Source of the DNA: an uncultured Eubacteriales bacterium
Lineage (GTDB): Bacteria > Bacillota > Clostridia > Oscillospirales > Acutalibacteraceae
DNA: 64,000 nucleotides
Reading direction: 5' to 3'
Assembly: GCA_902491475.1 (NCBI GenBank)
Contig: CABUHY010000007.1
Coordinates: forward strand, 33,303 to 97,302
A program made the translations under genes and the position numbers. Shown here piece by piece: positions 6,886 through 15,193 of this stretch (position 1 is the stretch's first letter; each line of letters starts with the position of its first letter). Below the pieces are notes generated by a model. The model saw only the letters and a program-made list of their open reading frames with translations, did not search any database and was not told the DNA's origin.

Positions 6886-8037
6886 ATGTATCTTTATAAA
6901 AATGTCAGAGTAATACTCGAAAACGAAATAAAAGAGCTTGAAGTGCTCACAAGCGGCGAAAAAATCGTTGAGGTAGGCGAGAATATCAACTGTCCCGACG
7001 CCGAAATCATTGACGGCGAGGGCAAGTATCTCTCGGCAGGCTTTATCGACCTGCATGTTCACGGCGGCGGCGGATTTTCCGCTATGGGCACAAAGGACGA
7101 CATACTCAATATGGCAAAGGCGCACGCAAAATACGGCACGACCTCGATTTTGCCAACCGCTTTGGCGGCTCCCCTCTCGCAGTTAAGCGGCGTTTGCGAG
7201 AATACCCGTCTCGCAATGAGCGAAAACAGAAATATTTTAGGCTCGCACCTCGAAGGTCCGTTTTTGTCGGTCAAAATGTGCGGAGCGCAGAGCACGGACA
7301 ACCTTTTTGTACCGAGTGAAACCGATTACTCGGACTTTTTGGACAAATACGGCGACACGGTTAAAATGATGGGCGTCGCACCCGAGCTTGACGGAGCATA
7401 TGCGCTCGGAGAAGAGCTTGAAAAGCGGGGAATTGTCGCAAGCATTGCACATTCCTCGGGAAATTACGACACGGCATACGAGGCGTTAAGCCACGGATTT
7501 TCGGATATTACGCACATTTACAACGCCTGCACCTCCTGCTACAAGGAGGGCGTTTTCAGAAGAGCCGGAACAGTCGAAGCCGCCCTTTCGGAGGACAGAT
7601 TTTCCGTCCAGGCTATCGCAGATTTGGTTCATCTTCCCGTTGGCGTTTTAAGGCTTATTTACAAAGCCAAGGGTTCCGATAAAATGTATCTCATAACGGA
7701 CGGGCTTGAATTTTCGGCGTTTGATATGAACGAGGGCGAGGAGTTCACGCAGAAAAACGGCGTAAAGGTTGTCTATGAGGACGAGGTTATGAAGCTTGCC
7801 GACCGCTCCTGCCTTGCAGGAAGCACCGCAAACGGAGCAAGGCTTGTAAGAAATATGTACAGGACAGTCGGCGTTCCGCTTTACGAGGCTGTTAAAATGA
7901 TGACGGTAACGCCCGCAAGGGTTATAGGCGTTGGCTCATACAAGGGAAAAATCGCAAAGGGGTATGACGCAGATATACTCCTGTTTGACGACAATGTAAA
8001 CATTGCCTCGGTTATGATAAACGGAAAGCCCGTTTAA
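6886..8037 (+). CDS. nagA: N-acetylglucosamine-6-phosphate deacetylase
   Basis: 383 aa from the ATG at 6886, 6 bp after a GGAG site; an in-frame TTG at 6874 overlaps that ribosome site and is less likely. The enzyme removes the acetyl group of GlcNAc-6-P in amino-sugar catabolism and cell-wall recycling. Amidohydrolase motifs are visible: the N-terminal metal site DLHVHGGG, the metal-binding Glu in GSHLEGPFL, AHSSGNYDTA, ITHIYNAC (usually HLFNAM in the family) and the Asp in LITDGLEF. The YLITDG and SCLAGS segments are family hallmarks. nagB is not visible in this window. Confidence 0.92.
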   Translation: MYLYKNVRVILENEIKELEVLTSGEKIVEVGENINCPDAEIIDGEGKYLSAGFIDLHVHGGGGFSAMGTKDDILNMAKAHAKYGTTSILPTALAAPLSQLSGVCENTRLAMSENRNILGSHLEGPFLSVKMCGAQSTDNLFVPSETDYSDFLDKYGDTVKMMGVAPELDGAYALGEELEKRGIVASIAHSSGNYDTAYEALSHGFSDITHIYNACTSCYKEGVFRRAGTVEAALSEDRFSVQAIADLVHLPVGVLRLIYKAKGSDKMYLITDGLEFSAFDMNEGEEFTQKNGVKVVYEDEVMKLADRSCLAGSTANGARLVRNMYRTVGVPLYEAVKMMTVTPARVIGVGSYKGKIAKGYDADILLFDDNVNIASVMINGKPV

Positions 8038-8044
8038 GGCAATA

Positions 8045-8085
8045 AAAAGCTCCGCAGTTTTCATTTCGATTACTGCGGAGTTTAA
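8045..8085. terminator. Bidirectional terminator between nagA and the carboxypeptidase gene
   Basis: CTCCGCAGT (8050-8058) pairs with ACTGCGGAG (8072-8080). There are T-rich tails on both strands: TTTAATTTTA on the plus strand and CTTTTTATT on the minus strand. The genes on either side converge on it. Confidence 0.88.
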
Positions 8086-8087
8086 TT

Positions 8088-9476
8088 TTATCTTCTTCGG
8101 TTATTTTGAGGCGGTCTGCGGCGTTTTGAGGACGAAGTGCTCAAATATACCTTGGGCTTTTTGCGGGACTTTCTGCGCCTGTTTCTGTTCTTGTAAAGCG
8201 ATACGAGATAAACGATAAGCACGATTACCGCAAGCACCGCAAATATTATGAAAAACGGCGAAGTGAAGACATTCTTAAACACATTTGCGACCCACAAAAG
8301 GACATTGACATTTACATCCTCCGCAGCCACAAGGTCAACGGTAGCAATCTCGGTCTGGGCATACATTACCCTCGCCTTGCCTATGACATCGCCCTTTTTG
8401 ACGGGTGCGTTGACCACGGTCGGGGTCTGCTCGGGAATAGGCTCTATAAGCACGCTTTTGCCGTCGGTTCCGACGGGTACGAGCGCCGTAACATCGTTTG
8501 CGGGAACGAGCCTTACATGGTCGGTGCTGAAAGAGAGTTTGACATCGATTACGGTAACTATCTTGGTGGTGTCGGCAATTTTCTGAAGTCGGATATTGTC
8601 AAACACCCATTTATACATTTTTTTCGATTCGAGGAAAGCGCAGTTTTCGTCGTTGCCGTCGCCGTTTACATCCTGTGCGGGCGCACCCATGACAATGCAG
8701 ACATAGTTATAGCCGTCCTTGCTCGCCTTTGAAATTACACAATGTCCCGCCTTGCTTGTGGTACCGGTCTTTATTCCCTGTACATATTCGTAATAATAGG
8801 TCTTGAAATTCGGGTTTATCATCCAGTTTGTAGATGTGAAATTGCGCTCGCCCGAAAGGTTGGTTGCAGGCATTTTATAGCTGTAAGTGTCGCATATTTC
8901 AAGGAAAACGGGGATTGTCAGCGCATGCTTTACGATAAGCGCCAAATCGTTCGCAGTTGTGTACTGCCCGTCCGAGTCAAGCCCGTGAGGGTTGTCAAAA
9001 TGCGTGTTTTGGCAGCCGAGGTTGGTAACAAATTCGTTCATCATACCGACAAACTTGTCAATATCTCCGCCGCCGATATAGTCCGCAAGGGTGTTTGCCG
9101 CCTCGTTTGCGGATTTAACAAGCATACAGTAAAGAAGCTGCCTTACCGTTACCTGCTCGCCCGCTTTAAGACCCGCCATGGAAGACCCCGTTCCGTTGAG
9201 TAGCGTAATTGCCTTTTGCGGAACGGTAACGACGGTGTCAATATCCGCACAGTTTTCAAGGGTCAAAATTGCGGTGGTTATTTTTGTAAGCGACGCGGGA
9301 GCGGTTACCTTATCGGCGTTCTTGTCAAAAATCACAGTGCCGTCGTCAAGGCTGAACAGCAGCACGACATCGGCAACGGTATCAAGCTCCGAATTGTACG
9401 AGGCGGAAGCCGGCACGCACAGAGCGGAGGAAAAAACAAGTATAACGCATAAAATAAAGGATAAGACTTTTTTCAA
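8088..9476 (-). CDS. D-alanyl-D-alanine carboxypeptidase (penicillin-binding protein, DacF type)
   Basis: 462 aa if translation starts at the TTG at 9476, placed just after AAGGGGTG and directly before a signal peptide (KKVLSFILCVILVFSS, cleavage near ASA). Longer in-frame starts add a segment without ribosome-site support. The class-S11 triad of motifs is complete: SLTK (Ser62), SAN (Ser122) and KTG (Lys235). The enzyme trims the terminal D-Ala of peptidoglycan stem peptides outside the membrane. A C-terminal membrane helix (IIFAVLAVIVLIVYLV) and a very basic tail anchor it. Given the sporulation genes nearby, a spore-related DacF role is possible but unproven. Confidence 0.9.
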   Translation of the reverse strand: MKKVLSFILCVILVFSSALCVPASASYNSELDTVADVVLLFSLDDGTVIFDKNADKVTAPASLTKITTAILTLENCADIDTVVTVPQKAITLLNGTGSSMAGLKAGEQVTVRQLLYCMLVKSANEAANTLADYIGGGDIDKFVGMMNEFVTNLGCQNTHFDNPHGLDSDGQYTTANDLALIVKHALTIPVFLEICDTYSYKMPATNLSGERNFTSTNWMINPNFKTYYYEYVQGIKTGTTSKAGHCVISKASKDGYNYVCIVMGAPAQDVNGDGNDENCAFLESKKMYKWVFDNIRLQKIADTTKIVTVIDVKLSFSTDHVRLVPANDVTALVPVGTDGKSVLIEPIPEQTPTVVNAPVKKGDVIGKARVMYAQTEIATVDLVAAEDVNVNVLLWVANVFKNVFTSPFFIIFAVLAVIVLIVYLVSLYKNRNRRRKSRKKPKVYLSTSSSKRRRPPQNNRRR

Positions 9477-9581
9477 CAAAAACACCCCTTGAAAACAATT
9501 AAAAAACAGTGTATTATAGTACAAAGTCATTATATCAAATATATATATAAATAGCAATTTATTTTTGAGGATGTGAACACA

Positions 9582-10271
9582 TTGATTTATGTTACGGGCG
9601 ACACTCACGCGGACGCCGAACGCCTTTCACTTTCAAAGCTTCGCGCGCTTAAAGCGGGAGATACGCTTATCATTTGCGGAGATTTCGGATTTTTGTGGGA
9701 TAACAGCAAAAAGGAACAGAAAATTATCCGTCAGCTCGGCAAAAGGAAATACAACATCTGCTTTATCGACGGCACACACGAAAATTTCAAGCTGCTCAAC
9801 AGCTATGAAGTCAGCGAATGGAACGGCGGTAAGGTACATAAAATATACGGTAACCTCTATCATCTTTTAAGAGGTCAGGTGTTTGAAATAGACGGCAAGA
9901 CCGTGTTCACAATGGGCGGAGGCGAAAGCCCCGATATTGACATCAGAACGGATGAAAACGGCTGGTCAAAGGACGAAATCCCCACGCAGGAGGAGCTTTT
10001 GGAGGGTGTTAAAAACCTTGAAAAGCACAACTACAAGGTGGATATGGTCATAACTCACGAGCCGCCGACAAGAATAAAGGGCTTTTTGCAGTTGAAGGAC
10101 TACGACACATTGAGAGTCAGCGCCCTCAACGCATATTTTGAAGAGCTTTCGGATTCGTGCGAATTCAAGCGGTGGTTTTTCGGAAGCCTTCATACGGACA
10201 AGTATATTTCAAGCACGCACATCGGCGTTTTCAAAAACATAATAAATGCCGAAACAGGCGAAAAAGTTTAA
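9582..10271 (+). CDS. Metallophosphoesterase family protein
   Basis: 229 aa from the TTG at 9582 (MIYVTGDTHAD, the common N-terminus of the family), 11 bp after GAGG; a GTG at 9573 is only 2 bp from that site. Calcineurin-like motifs are GDTH (6-9), ICGDFGFLWD, the GT(H)EN equivalent FIDGTHENF, TMGGGES, MVITHEPP and a C-terminal FGSLHTD. The last replaces the canonical GH-x-H with S-x-H, which may affect the second metal site. The substrate is unknown. It is divergent from the carboxypeptidase gene and 21 bp upstream of the DHHW gene. Confidence 0.8.
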   Translation: MIYVTGDTHADAERLSLSKLRALKAGDTLIICGDFGFLWDNSKKEQKIIRQLGKRKYNICFIDGTHENFKLLNSYEVSEWNGGKVHKIYGNLYHLLRGQVFEIDGKTVFTMGGGESPDIDIRTDENGWSKDEIPTQEELLEGVKNLEKHNYKVDMVITHEPPTRIKGFLQLKDYDTLRVSALNAYFEELSDSCEFKRWFFGSLHTDKYISSTHIGVFKNIINAETGEKV

Positions 10272-10292
10272 CGCACTTTTGAGGAAGTATAA

Positions 10293-11420
10293 ATGAAGCT
10301 TACAAATTCAAGAAAAATCGTCGGAAGCATTGAAATGCTCATAGCGGCGGTAATTATAGTTTTTGCGGTTGTAAAAGCTCCCAACGAGCCTGCACCGAAG
10401 CCCGTCGAAACAACGGCGGAAATCACAACGCAGGCGGAGACGACAACCGAGGAGCAATCTCAAACGGAAACTTCGACCCAGGCTCCGAAGCCCGTTGAAA
10501 CAACTGCGTTTTCACAAACGGGCGAATATCAGATTACAAATTCAATCATAGTTTTCCCCGACTCGGCAATGGAAATGTACTCCATTTCGAGGACAAGGCT
10601 CAGCGAATATGCGGCGACCGTCAACACCTTTGCCGCAAAGGTTCCCGACAAGCAGGTTTACTGTATGCTTGTGCCTACAAGAATTGCGTTTTACGGTCCG
10701 CAGGAATACAGAACGGGCAGCCATTCCGCACCCGACGGAATAAACATCGCCTACTCTCAGCTTGCGTCGAATGTAATTTCCATTGACGCATATTCGGCTC
10801 TTTTACAGCACACGGACGACTATATTTATTTCAGAACCGACCATCATTGGACCGCTCGGGGCGCATATTACGCATACTCGGCTTTCTGCGAGAAAAACGG
10901 ACTTTCCCACGCTCCCCTCTCGGCTTACCAAAGCGGCAGGCTTGACAATTTTGTCGGCACAATGTACCGCTACACCAACAGCGAGAACCTAAAAAACAAT
11001 CCCGACTATGTTGAGTATTTTATGCCGATAGTCGAAGCTTCGGGCGAGTTTTATTCAACTCCCGATATGTCCGACGGCAAGCCGCTGCGCATCATTTCCA
11101 CAAATATAACCGACCAGTCAAGCAAGTATATGTGCTTTATCCAGGGCGACAAACCGCTTGAAAGGATTGTCACATCAAACCAAAACGGCAAAAAGATACT
11201 TGTTATCAAGGAGTCCTACGGCAATGCAATGGTGCCGTTTCTGCTTGAAAACTACAATGAGGTATTTGTCCTCGACCCGAGGCAGGACGGCGTTAAGGAT
11301 ATGAACCTTACGGAGTTTGTAAACAACAACGGCATAAATGAGATTTTGTTTATAAACTACCTTATGGCACCGTCAAATTCAAAGTATATGACAGCGCTCA
11401 ACAATATTATAAACAAGTAA
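10293..11420 (+). CDS. DHHW-motif extracellular protein (SGNH/AlgX-like)
   Basis: 375 aa. An N-terminal signal anchor (about 13-28) and a Thr/Pro/Glu-rich linker with a duplicated APKPVETT (about 33-72) precede a globular domain. That domain contains DHHW (183-186) in FRTDHHWTARGAYYAY, the hallmark of DHHW proteins, which are related to AlgX/AlgJ acetyltransferase-like SGNH folds. The segment KKILVIKESYGNAMVPFL would supply the Ser of the SGNH-like site. It is likely attached to the outer face of the membrane and may act in cell-envelope polysaccharide acetylation; this is inference from the family. Confidence 0.8.
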   Translation: MKLTNSRKIVGSIEMLIAAVIIVFAVVKAPNEPAPKPVETTAEITTQAETTTEEQSQTETSTQAPKPVETTAFSQTGEYQITNSIIVFPDSAMEMYSISRTRLSEYAATVNTFAAKVPDKQVYCMLVPTRIAFYGPQEYRTGSHSAPDGINIAYSQLASNVISIDAYSALLQHTDDYIYFRTDHHWTARGAYYAYSAFCEKNGLSHAPLSAYQSGRLDNFVGTMYRYTNSENLKNNPDYVEYFMPIVEASGEFYSTPDMSDGKPLRIISTNITDQSSKYMCFIQGDKPLERIVTSNQNGKKILVIKESYGNAMVPFLLENYNEVFVLDPRQDGVKDMNLTEFVNNNGINEILFINYLMAPSNSKYMTALNNIINK

Positions 11421-11437
11421 ATTATAGCTTATATGAA

Positions 11438-11473
11438 CACACCCCATTGACCGGTTTACACCGATTGACGGGG
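11438..11473 (+). terminator. Possible terminator after the DHHW gene
   Basis: CACCCC (from 11438) can pair with GGGGTG (to 11473) around an inner CGGT-TTAC-ACCG hairpin, with unpaired ATTGAC on both sides. The T tail is weak. Confidence 0.4.
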
Positions 11474-11573
11474 TGATTCGTTTACGAGCAAGATAAGAGT
11501 GAAAAGTGAAGTATGAAAAAATTGAAAGTTGTATAATAAAAACGGATAGCACAATTCGAAAAATATATCGTAT

Positions 11574-11752
11574 GTCATAGGGGCGAACTGTGTTCGCCCG
11601 CTTTTAATTTGCTTTGAATTTGGCGTGCGACCGCAGGTCGCCCCTATGGGTCGTGCGTCGCCGTCTCGGTAGGGCGGGGGCAGCGCCCTTGCGGGCGAGA
11701 TAAGAGTGAATAGTGAAGAATGAAAAATGGAAAGTTGTATAATAACTTTCGG
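11574..11752. repeat. Repeat families C and E fused
   Basis: Family C at 11574-11650 (GGGGCGAACTGTGTTCGCCCG and its partner hairpin) runs into an inverted family E copy at 11669-11752, whose left end is GTAGGGCGGGGGCAGCGCCC. A further degraded family E copy lies at about 11484-11552. The whole 11474-11784 stretch is non-coding. Confidence 0.8.
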
Positions 11753-11784
11753 CTTATAACAAATTGAAAATTCAGCACAAACAC

Positions 11785-11925
11785 AGGCTCCCTTGTGTAA
11801 AGGGAGCTGTCGTCATTTATGACGACTGAGGGATTGTTACAAAATCATATAAAAACATTTTTACAATCCCTCCGCCTCACATTCGTTCGGCACCTCCCTT
11901 TACACAAGAGAGGCTGAACGCACAA
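11785..11925. repeat. Full-length MITE-like element, family B
   Basis: The core is 131 bp. Left terminal arm AGGCTCCCTTGTGTAAAGGGAG (11785-11806) mirrors the right arm at 11894-11915 with two mismatches. Inside lie a variable hairpin GTCGTCAT-TT-ATGACGAC (11809-11826), TGAGGGATTGT, an AT-rich centre, and the constant segment ACAATCCCTCCGCCTCACAT. It has no coding capacity. Another full copy, inverted, is at 36557-36692. Confidence 0.85.
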
Positions 11926-11929
11926 ATTG

Positions 11930-11970
11930 AAAAACAACGGTTCCCTTTACAAGGGAGCCGTTGTTTGTGC
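11930..11970 (-). terminator. Terminator of the symporter operon, built from a repeat arm
   Basis: The near-perfect hairpin ACAACGGTTCCCTTT / AAGGGAGCCGTTGT is followed on the minus strand by TTTTTCAATTT. The GGTTCCCTTTACAAGGGAGCC core resembles the terminal arm of family B, as if a repeat arm had been recruited as terminator. Confidence 0.75.
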
Positions 11971-11993
11971 ACAATTTGTTATAAGCCTATATC

Positions 11994-13394
11994 TTAATTT
12001 TCCTTTTCCGCTTTTCTTTTTTCGATTATATATTCATGTACCTTGTCGGCAAGCTCGCCGTAGATTTTGAACTTCTTTCTGAACACTATCAGCGAAGCCG
12101 TGAGGAACACTATCGGCGCACCGAAAGCGAGGATACCTATTCCCGTCTTTGTGCCGTCCGTAAAGTGTCCCGCTTCGTTCTGGGCGTTGTAGTTCATTGC
12201 CCAAAGCGTACCGAAAAGGACGATAGTCTGTATCGTATAAGCCATTTTCTGCAAAAAGCCCTTCATCGAGAAAGTGATACTCTCGTTTCTCACGCCGTTC
12301 TTATATTCGCCGTAATCGACTATATCGGCAAGGAAAATGGTCTGCGAAACGAACATTGAGGAAATGCCGACGGACGCAATTATGTAGCAAATATCGAGGA
12401 CAATCGGTATCTTTACGAAAGCGCCGAAAATCAGCATAAGCGTGTAGCCGAATATTGAAAATACAAGGGAAATCGTATATGTCGTGCGTTTTGAGAACTT
12501 CTGCGAAAGCACGGGAACGACAAGCAGACCGAGAATTGAACCCACAGCTCCTATCGTGCCGAACAGCGACTGCTTTGTCGGGTCGCCGAGAGCGTCGGAG
12601 AAGTAATAAGCCGCAGTGGACGAGGTAAGATACCAACCTGCGTTTGAAAGCATTGCAAAGACCATAAACACGATAAGCTGGTCGTTTGACTTGATAACAT
12701 TAAAAATCTGCTTAAAGCTGAACTTCTGCTTTTTGTTATATACTACATTTGTTTCCTTTGTGGTAAGCACGCAGACAAGCGAGAAGAACACAAGCGCCGC
12801 ACCGCATATCATAGCCCACTTTGAGAAGCCCGAAGCGGAATATCCCTTGTCGGTTTTCTGCTCAAGGTCGCTTGCAAGCAACGGGCAGATGATGGGAGTC
12901 AAAATTGAAATTATGCCCTGACCGAGACCCGAAAAGGTTCTTGCCACGGTTGCAACAAGGTTTCTCTCCTTTTCCTCGCTCGTAAACGACGGAACCATTG
13001 ACCAATAGGGAATGTCAGCCATTGTGTTGGTCATACCCCAGAGGATATACATTACCGCAATGTATATGTAAAGCCTCATTCCGCTCATTCCGAACGAAGT
13101 GAAAAGCAAGGAAAGGACGATTGCGTTTGACACTGCGCCTATCAATATCCACGGACGGTATTTGCCGAATTTGGTCTTGGTGTTGTCAACTATCGTACCC
13201 ATCATCGGGTCGTTGATGCCGTCCCATATTCTCGCTATCGGCGTTAAGATAAGCAAAAACGCCTCGGGAATATTGAGCACGCTCGACAGGTAGTACGAAA
13301 GGTATGTATAGAACATACCGTAGCTCAAATCAAGACCTATCGCACCGACGCCGTAGCCCAATTTGCTTTTGATAAATTTCAGTTGTTCTTTCAT
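11994..13394 (-). CDS. GPH-family (MelB-like) sugar:cation symporter
   Basis: 466 aa with twelve predicted membrane spans. It begins with the characteristic LGYGVGAIGLDLSYGMF and carries the family signature around IARIWDGINDPMMG followed by KFGKYRPWIL, the cation-site region of MelB/GPH transporters. It likely imports a glycoside, pentoside or hexuronide with Na+ or H+; the substrate is not determinable. Its ATG overlaps the stop of the upstream ligase-like gene by 4 bp (ATGA), so the two are translationally coupled, an unusual pairing of sugar import with polymer-ligase-like function. Confidence 0.88.
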   Translation of the reverse strand: MKEQLKFIKSKLGYGVGAIGLDLSYGMFYTYLSYYLSSVLNIPEAFLLILTPIARIWDGINDPMMGTIVDNTKTKFGKYRPWILIGAVSNAIVLSLLFTSFGMSGMRLYIYIAVMYILWGMTNTMADIPYWSMVPSFTSEEKERNLVATVARTFSGLGQGIISILTPIICPLLASDLEQKTDKGYSASGFSKWAMICGAALVFFSLVCVLTTKETNVVYNKKQKFSFKQIFNVIKSNDQLIVFMVFAMLSNAGWYLTSSTAAYYFSDALGDPTKQSLFGTIGAVGSILGLLVVPVLSQKFSKRTTYTISLVFSIFGYTLMLIFGAFVKIPIVLDICYIIASVGISSMFVSQTIFLADIVDYGEYKNGVRNESITFSMKGFLQKMAYTIQTIVLFGTLWAMNYNAQNEAGHFTDGTKTGIGILAFGAPIVFLTASLIVFRKKFKIYGELADKVHEYIIEKRKAEKEN

Positions 13395-14659
13395 TGATTA
13401 CTCTCCCCGGTATTTTTTGTCTTTATGCGTATAACCGCCTGCATACAGCCTGCAAGCACGGCAAAGCAAAGTATCTGTTTGGGCGTGCAAAGCGTGTTGT
13501 CGAACATCGACATAACCGCAAAGCCCGAAAACGACGAAAGGAACGCTATACCGTAGCTTCTGTGCCAGCCGCTCATACGGCAAAGCTTTATAAAGTCATA
13601 GGCGATTATCAAAAGCATAACCGCAAACAGGCAGAGACCTATAATGCCGCCCTCGGCAAACACCTCGATAAACAGGTTGTGAGAATGCGAAAATTCAAGT
13701 CCGTTTTCAAACAGATAACCCGTGACATTGTTGTAGCCTGCGCCGACGCCCAAAAGGAAATTATCCTTTATAAGCCCGAAGGTACAGCCCCAGAGCCCTA
13801 TTCTGTAATTGGTGGAAAGGTCCTGCGAAGCCGAAACGCCCCTGCGCTCGAAAATCGTTATGAGTATTATCAGCGAGGACGCCGCCGCAACGCCCGACAT
13901 AAATTTTGCGGGCTTTTTGCCTGCGAATGAAAGCACCATAAACGAAACTATGATTGCGACCGCCGCACCCCTTAAAAATGTGAAGAGTATTCCGAAGAAG
14001 ATGAGCAGCGAGCAGACGATTGAAAATACCCGCCTTTTCTTGGTTGCGGTGTAAAAGCAGCAGTAAGCCGCTATCGGGAACACCATTACAAGGAAAGTTG
14101 CGAAAATAAGCGGATTTTCAAAACAAGCCGCTACCCTGTCGCGAACCTCTTCGACAAAATATTCATAGTTTATAAGTCCGTAAACAAACTCGTCAGCCTT
14201 TTGATACAGCGGGTTCGGGAACAAATCCGAACGGCCGACAGCCATAAAGCACATCTGAACAATGCCTATTACGGAGTTTGCCGCCGCAGAACCGACAAGG
14301 CAGAGCATAATGTTCTCTATCTTTTCCCTTGTGTCGCAAAGCGAAATGACTGTCATTGCGCAAATGGCGGCGCATATCCATATAATACCCATCGCCGCGG
14401 AAACCTTGGGAATTTTTGCCCAAAAAGCGGTGACGGCAAGATACACGGCGTAAACCGACATCACGATAAGAAACTTGTCGGCACCGACACTCAGCCGCTG
14501 CGGCTTCTTTCTTATTATACAGGATATAAAAATAACGAAAGGTATTATTACGGTAAGATACTCGGGCAAAAGCGAACCTAAGAACAGCGACACCGCAAGT
14601 ATCTTATATGTAACGGGGAAATTTCTGTCTTTCAGAAACTGTGGAATCAAACGCATCAA
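13391..14659 (-). CDS. O-antigen ligase/Wzy-like polytopic membrane protein
   Basis: 422 aa with about eleven to twelve membrane helices. A large extracytoplasmic region lies after GAAVAIIVSFMVLSFAGKKP. It contains the pattern GAGYNNVTGYLFENGLEFSHSHNLFIEVFAEGGIIG, whose SHSHN-(x)n-E-GxxG element (about residues 330-350) is characteristic of the Wzy_C/O-antigen ligase family. The protein probably polymerises or ligates a lipid-linked polysaccharide on the outer face of the membrane. No glycosyltransferases are adjacent. It is the first gene of a two-gene minus-strand operon. Confidence 0.85.
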   Translation of the reverse strand: MMRLIPQFLKDRNFPVTYKILAVSLFLGSLLPEYLTVIIPFVIFISCIIRKKPQRLSVGADKFLIVMSVYAVYLAVTAFWAKIPKVSAAMGIIWICAAICAMTVISLCDTREKIENIMLCLVGSAAANSVIGIVQMCFMAVGRSDLFPNPLYQKADEFVYGLINYEYFVEEVRDRVAACFENPLIFATFLVMVFPIAAYCCFYTATKKRRVFSIVCSLLIFFGILFTFLRGAAVAIIVSFMVLSFAGKKPAKFMSGVAAASSLIILITIFERRGVSASQDLSTNYRIGLWGCTFGLIKDNFLLGVGAGYNNVTGYLFENGLEFSHSHNLFIEVFAEGGIIGLCLFAVMLLIIAYDFIKLCRMSGWHRSYGIAFLSSFSGFAVMSMFDNTLCTPKQILCFAVLAGCMQAVIRIKTKNTGESNQ

Positions 14660-14794
14660 CTCCGAAATTTAATTACCGATATATATTATCATATTTTTGC
14701 CCAAAATACAATAACAATAAAAGTATCGGTGCTTTACGACACAATGCCGGTTTTTGCTTATTTATTACAAATTTATGAATTTTTGGAAAAGTAC

Positions 14795-14822
14795 TTGATT
14801 TTTTTCCGTAATCGGCTAAAAT
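14795..14822 (+). promoter_or_regulatory. groESL promoter
   Basis: TTGATT (14795-14800), 16 bp, TAAAAT (14817-14822). Transcription would begin inside the CIRCE element that follows, which fits HrcA repression. Confidence 0.75.
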
Positions 14823-14827
14823 ATATA

Positions 14828-14854
14828 TTAGCACTCGGGAGTAAAGAGTGCTAA
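14828..14854 (+). promoter_or_regulatory. CIRCE operator (HrcA binding site)
   Basis: TTAGCACTC (14828-14836), a 9-bp spacer and GAGTGCTAA (14846-14854) match the CIRCE consensus perfectly. It predicts heat-shock control of groESL by HrcA. Confidence 0.97.
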
Positions 14855-14888
14855 CGAATGTATTTAATTCTTTTGGGAGGAATCTTAT

Positions 14889-15173
14889 ATGACAATCAAA
14901 CCACTTGCTGACAGAGTTGTTCTCAAGTCAGTTGAACTCGAAGAAACCACAAAGAGCGGTATTATTCTTGCCGCTTCGGCACAGGAAAAGCCTCAGGTTG
15001 CAGAGGTCGTTGCAGTAGGCCCCGGCGGCGTAGTTGACGGCAAGGACATCAAGATGTATGTCAAGGTCGGCGACAAGGTTATCACAAGCAAATATTCCGG
15101 CACGGAAGTCAAAATCGACGACACAGAATATGTTATCGTCCGTCAGGCTGACATCCTTGCAGTTGTTGAATAA
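14889..15173 (+). CDS. groES: Co-chaperonin GroES
   Basis: 94 aa, standard length. The 10-kDa chaperonin caps GroEL and drives the folding cycle in the cytosol. Visible features are the N-terminal IKPLADRVVLK, the mobile-loop region ELEETTKSGIILAASAQEKP (IIL contacting GroEL), the GPGG roof turn and the C-terminal YVIVRQADILAVVE. It follows a GGGAGG site and starts 34 bp after the CIRCE element; groEL begins 20 bp downstream. Confidence 0.97.
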   Translation: MTIKPLADRVVLKSVELEETTKSGIILAASAQEKPQVAEVVAVGPGGVVDGKDIKMYVKVGDKVITSKYSGTEVKIDDTEYVIVRQADILAVVE

Positions 15174-15193
15174 TTTTTCGGAGGTAATGAATT

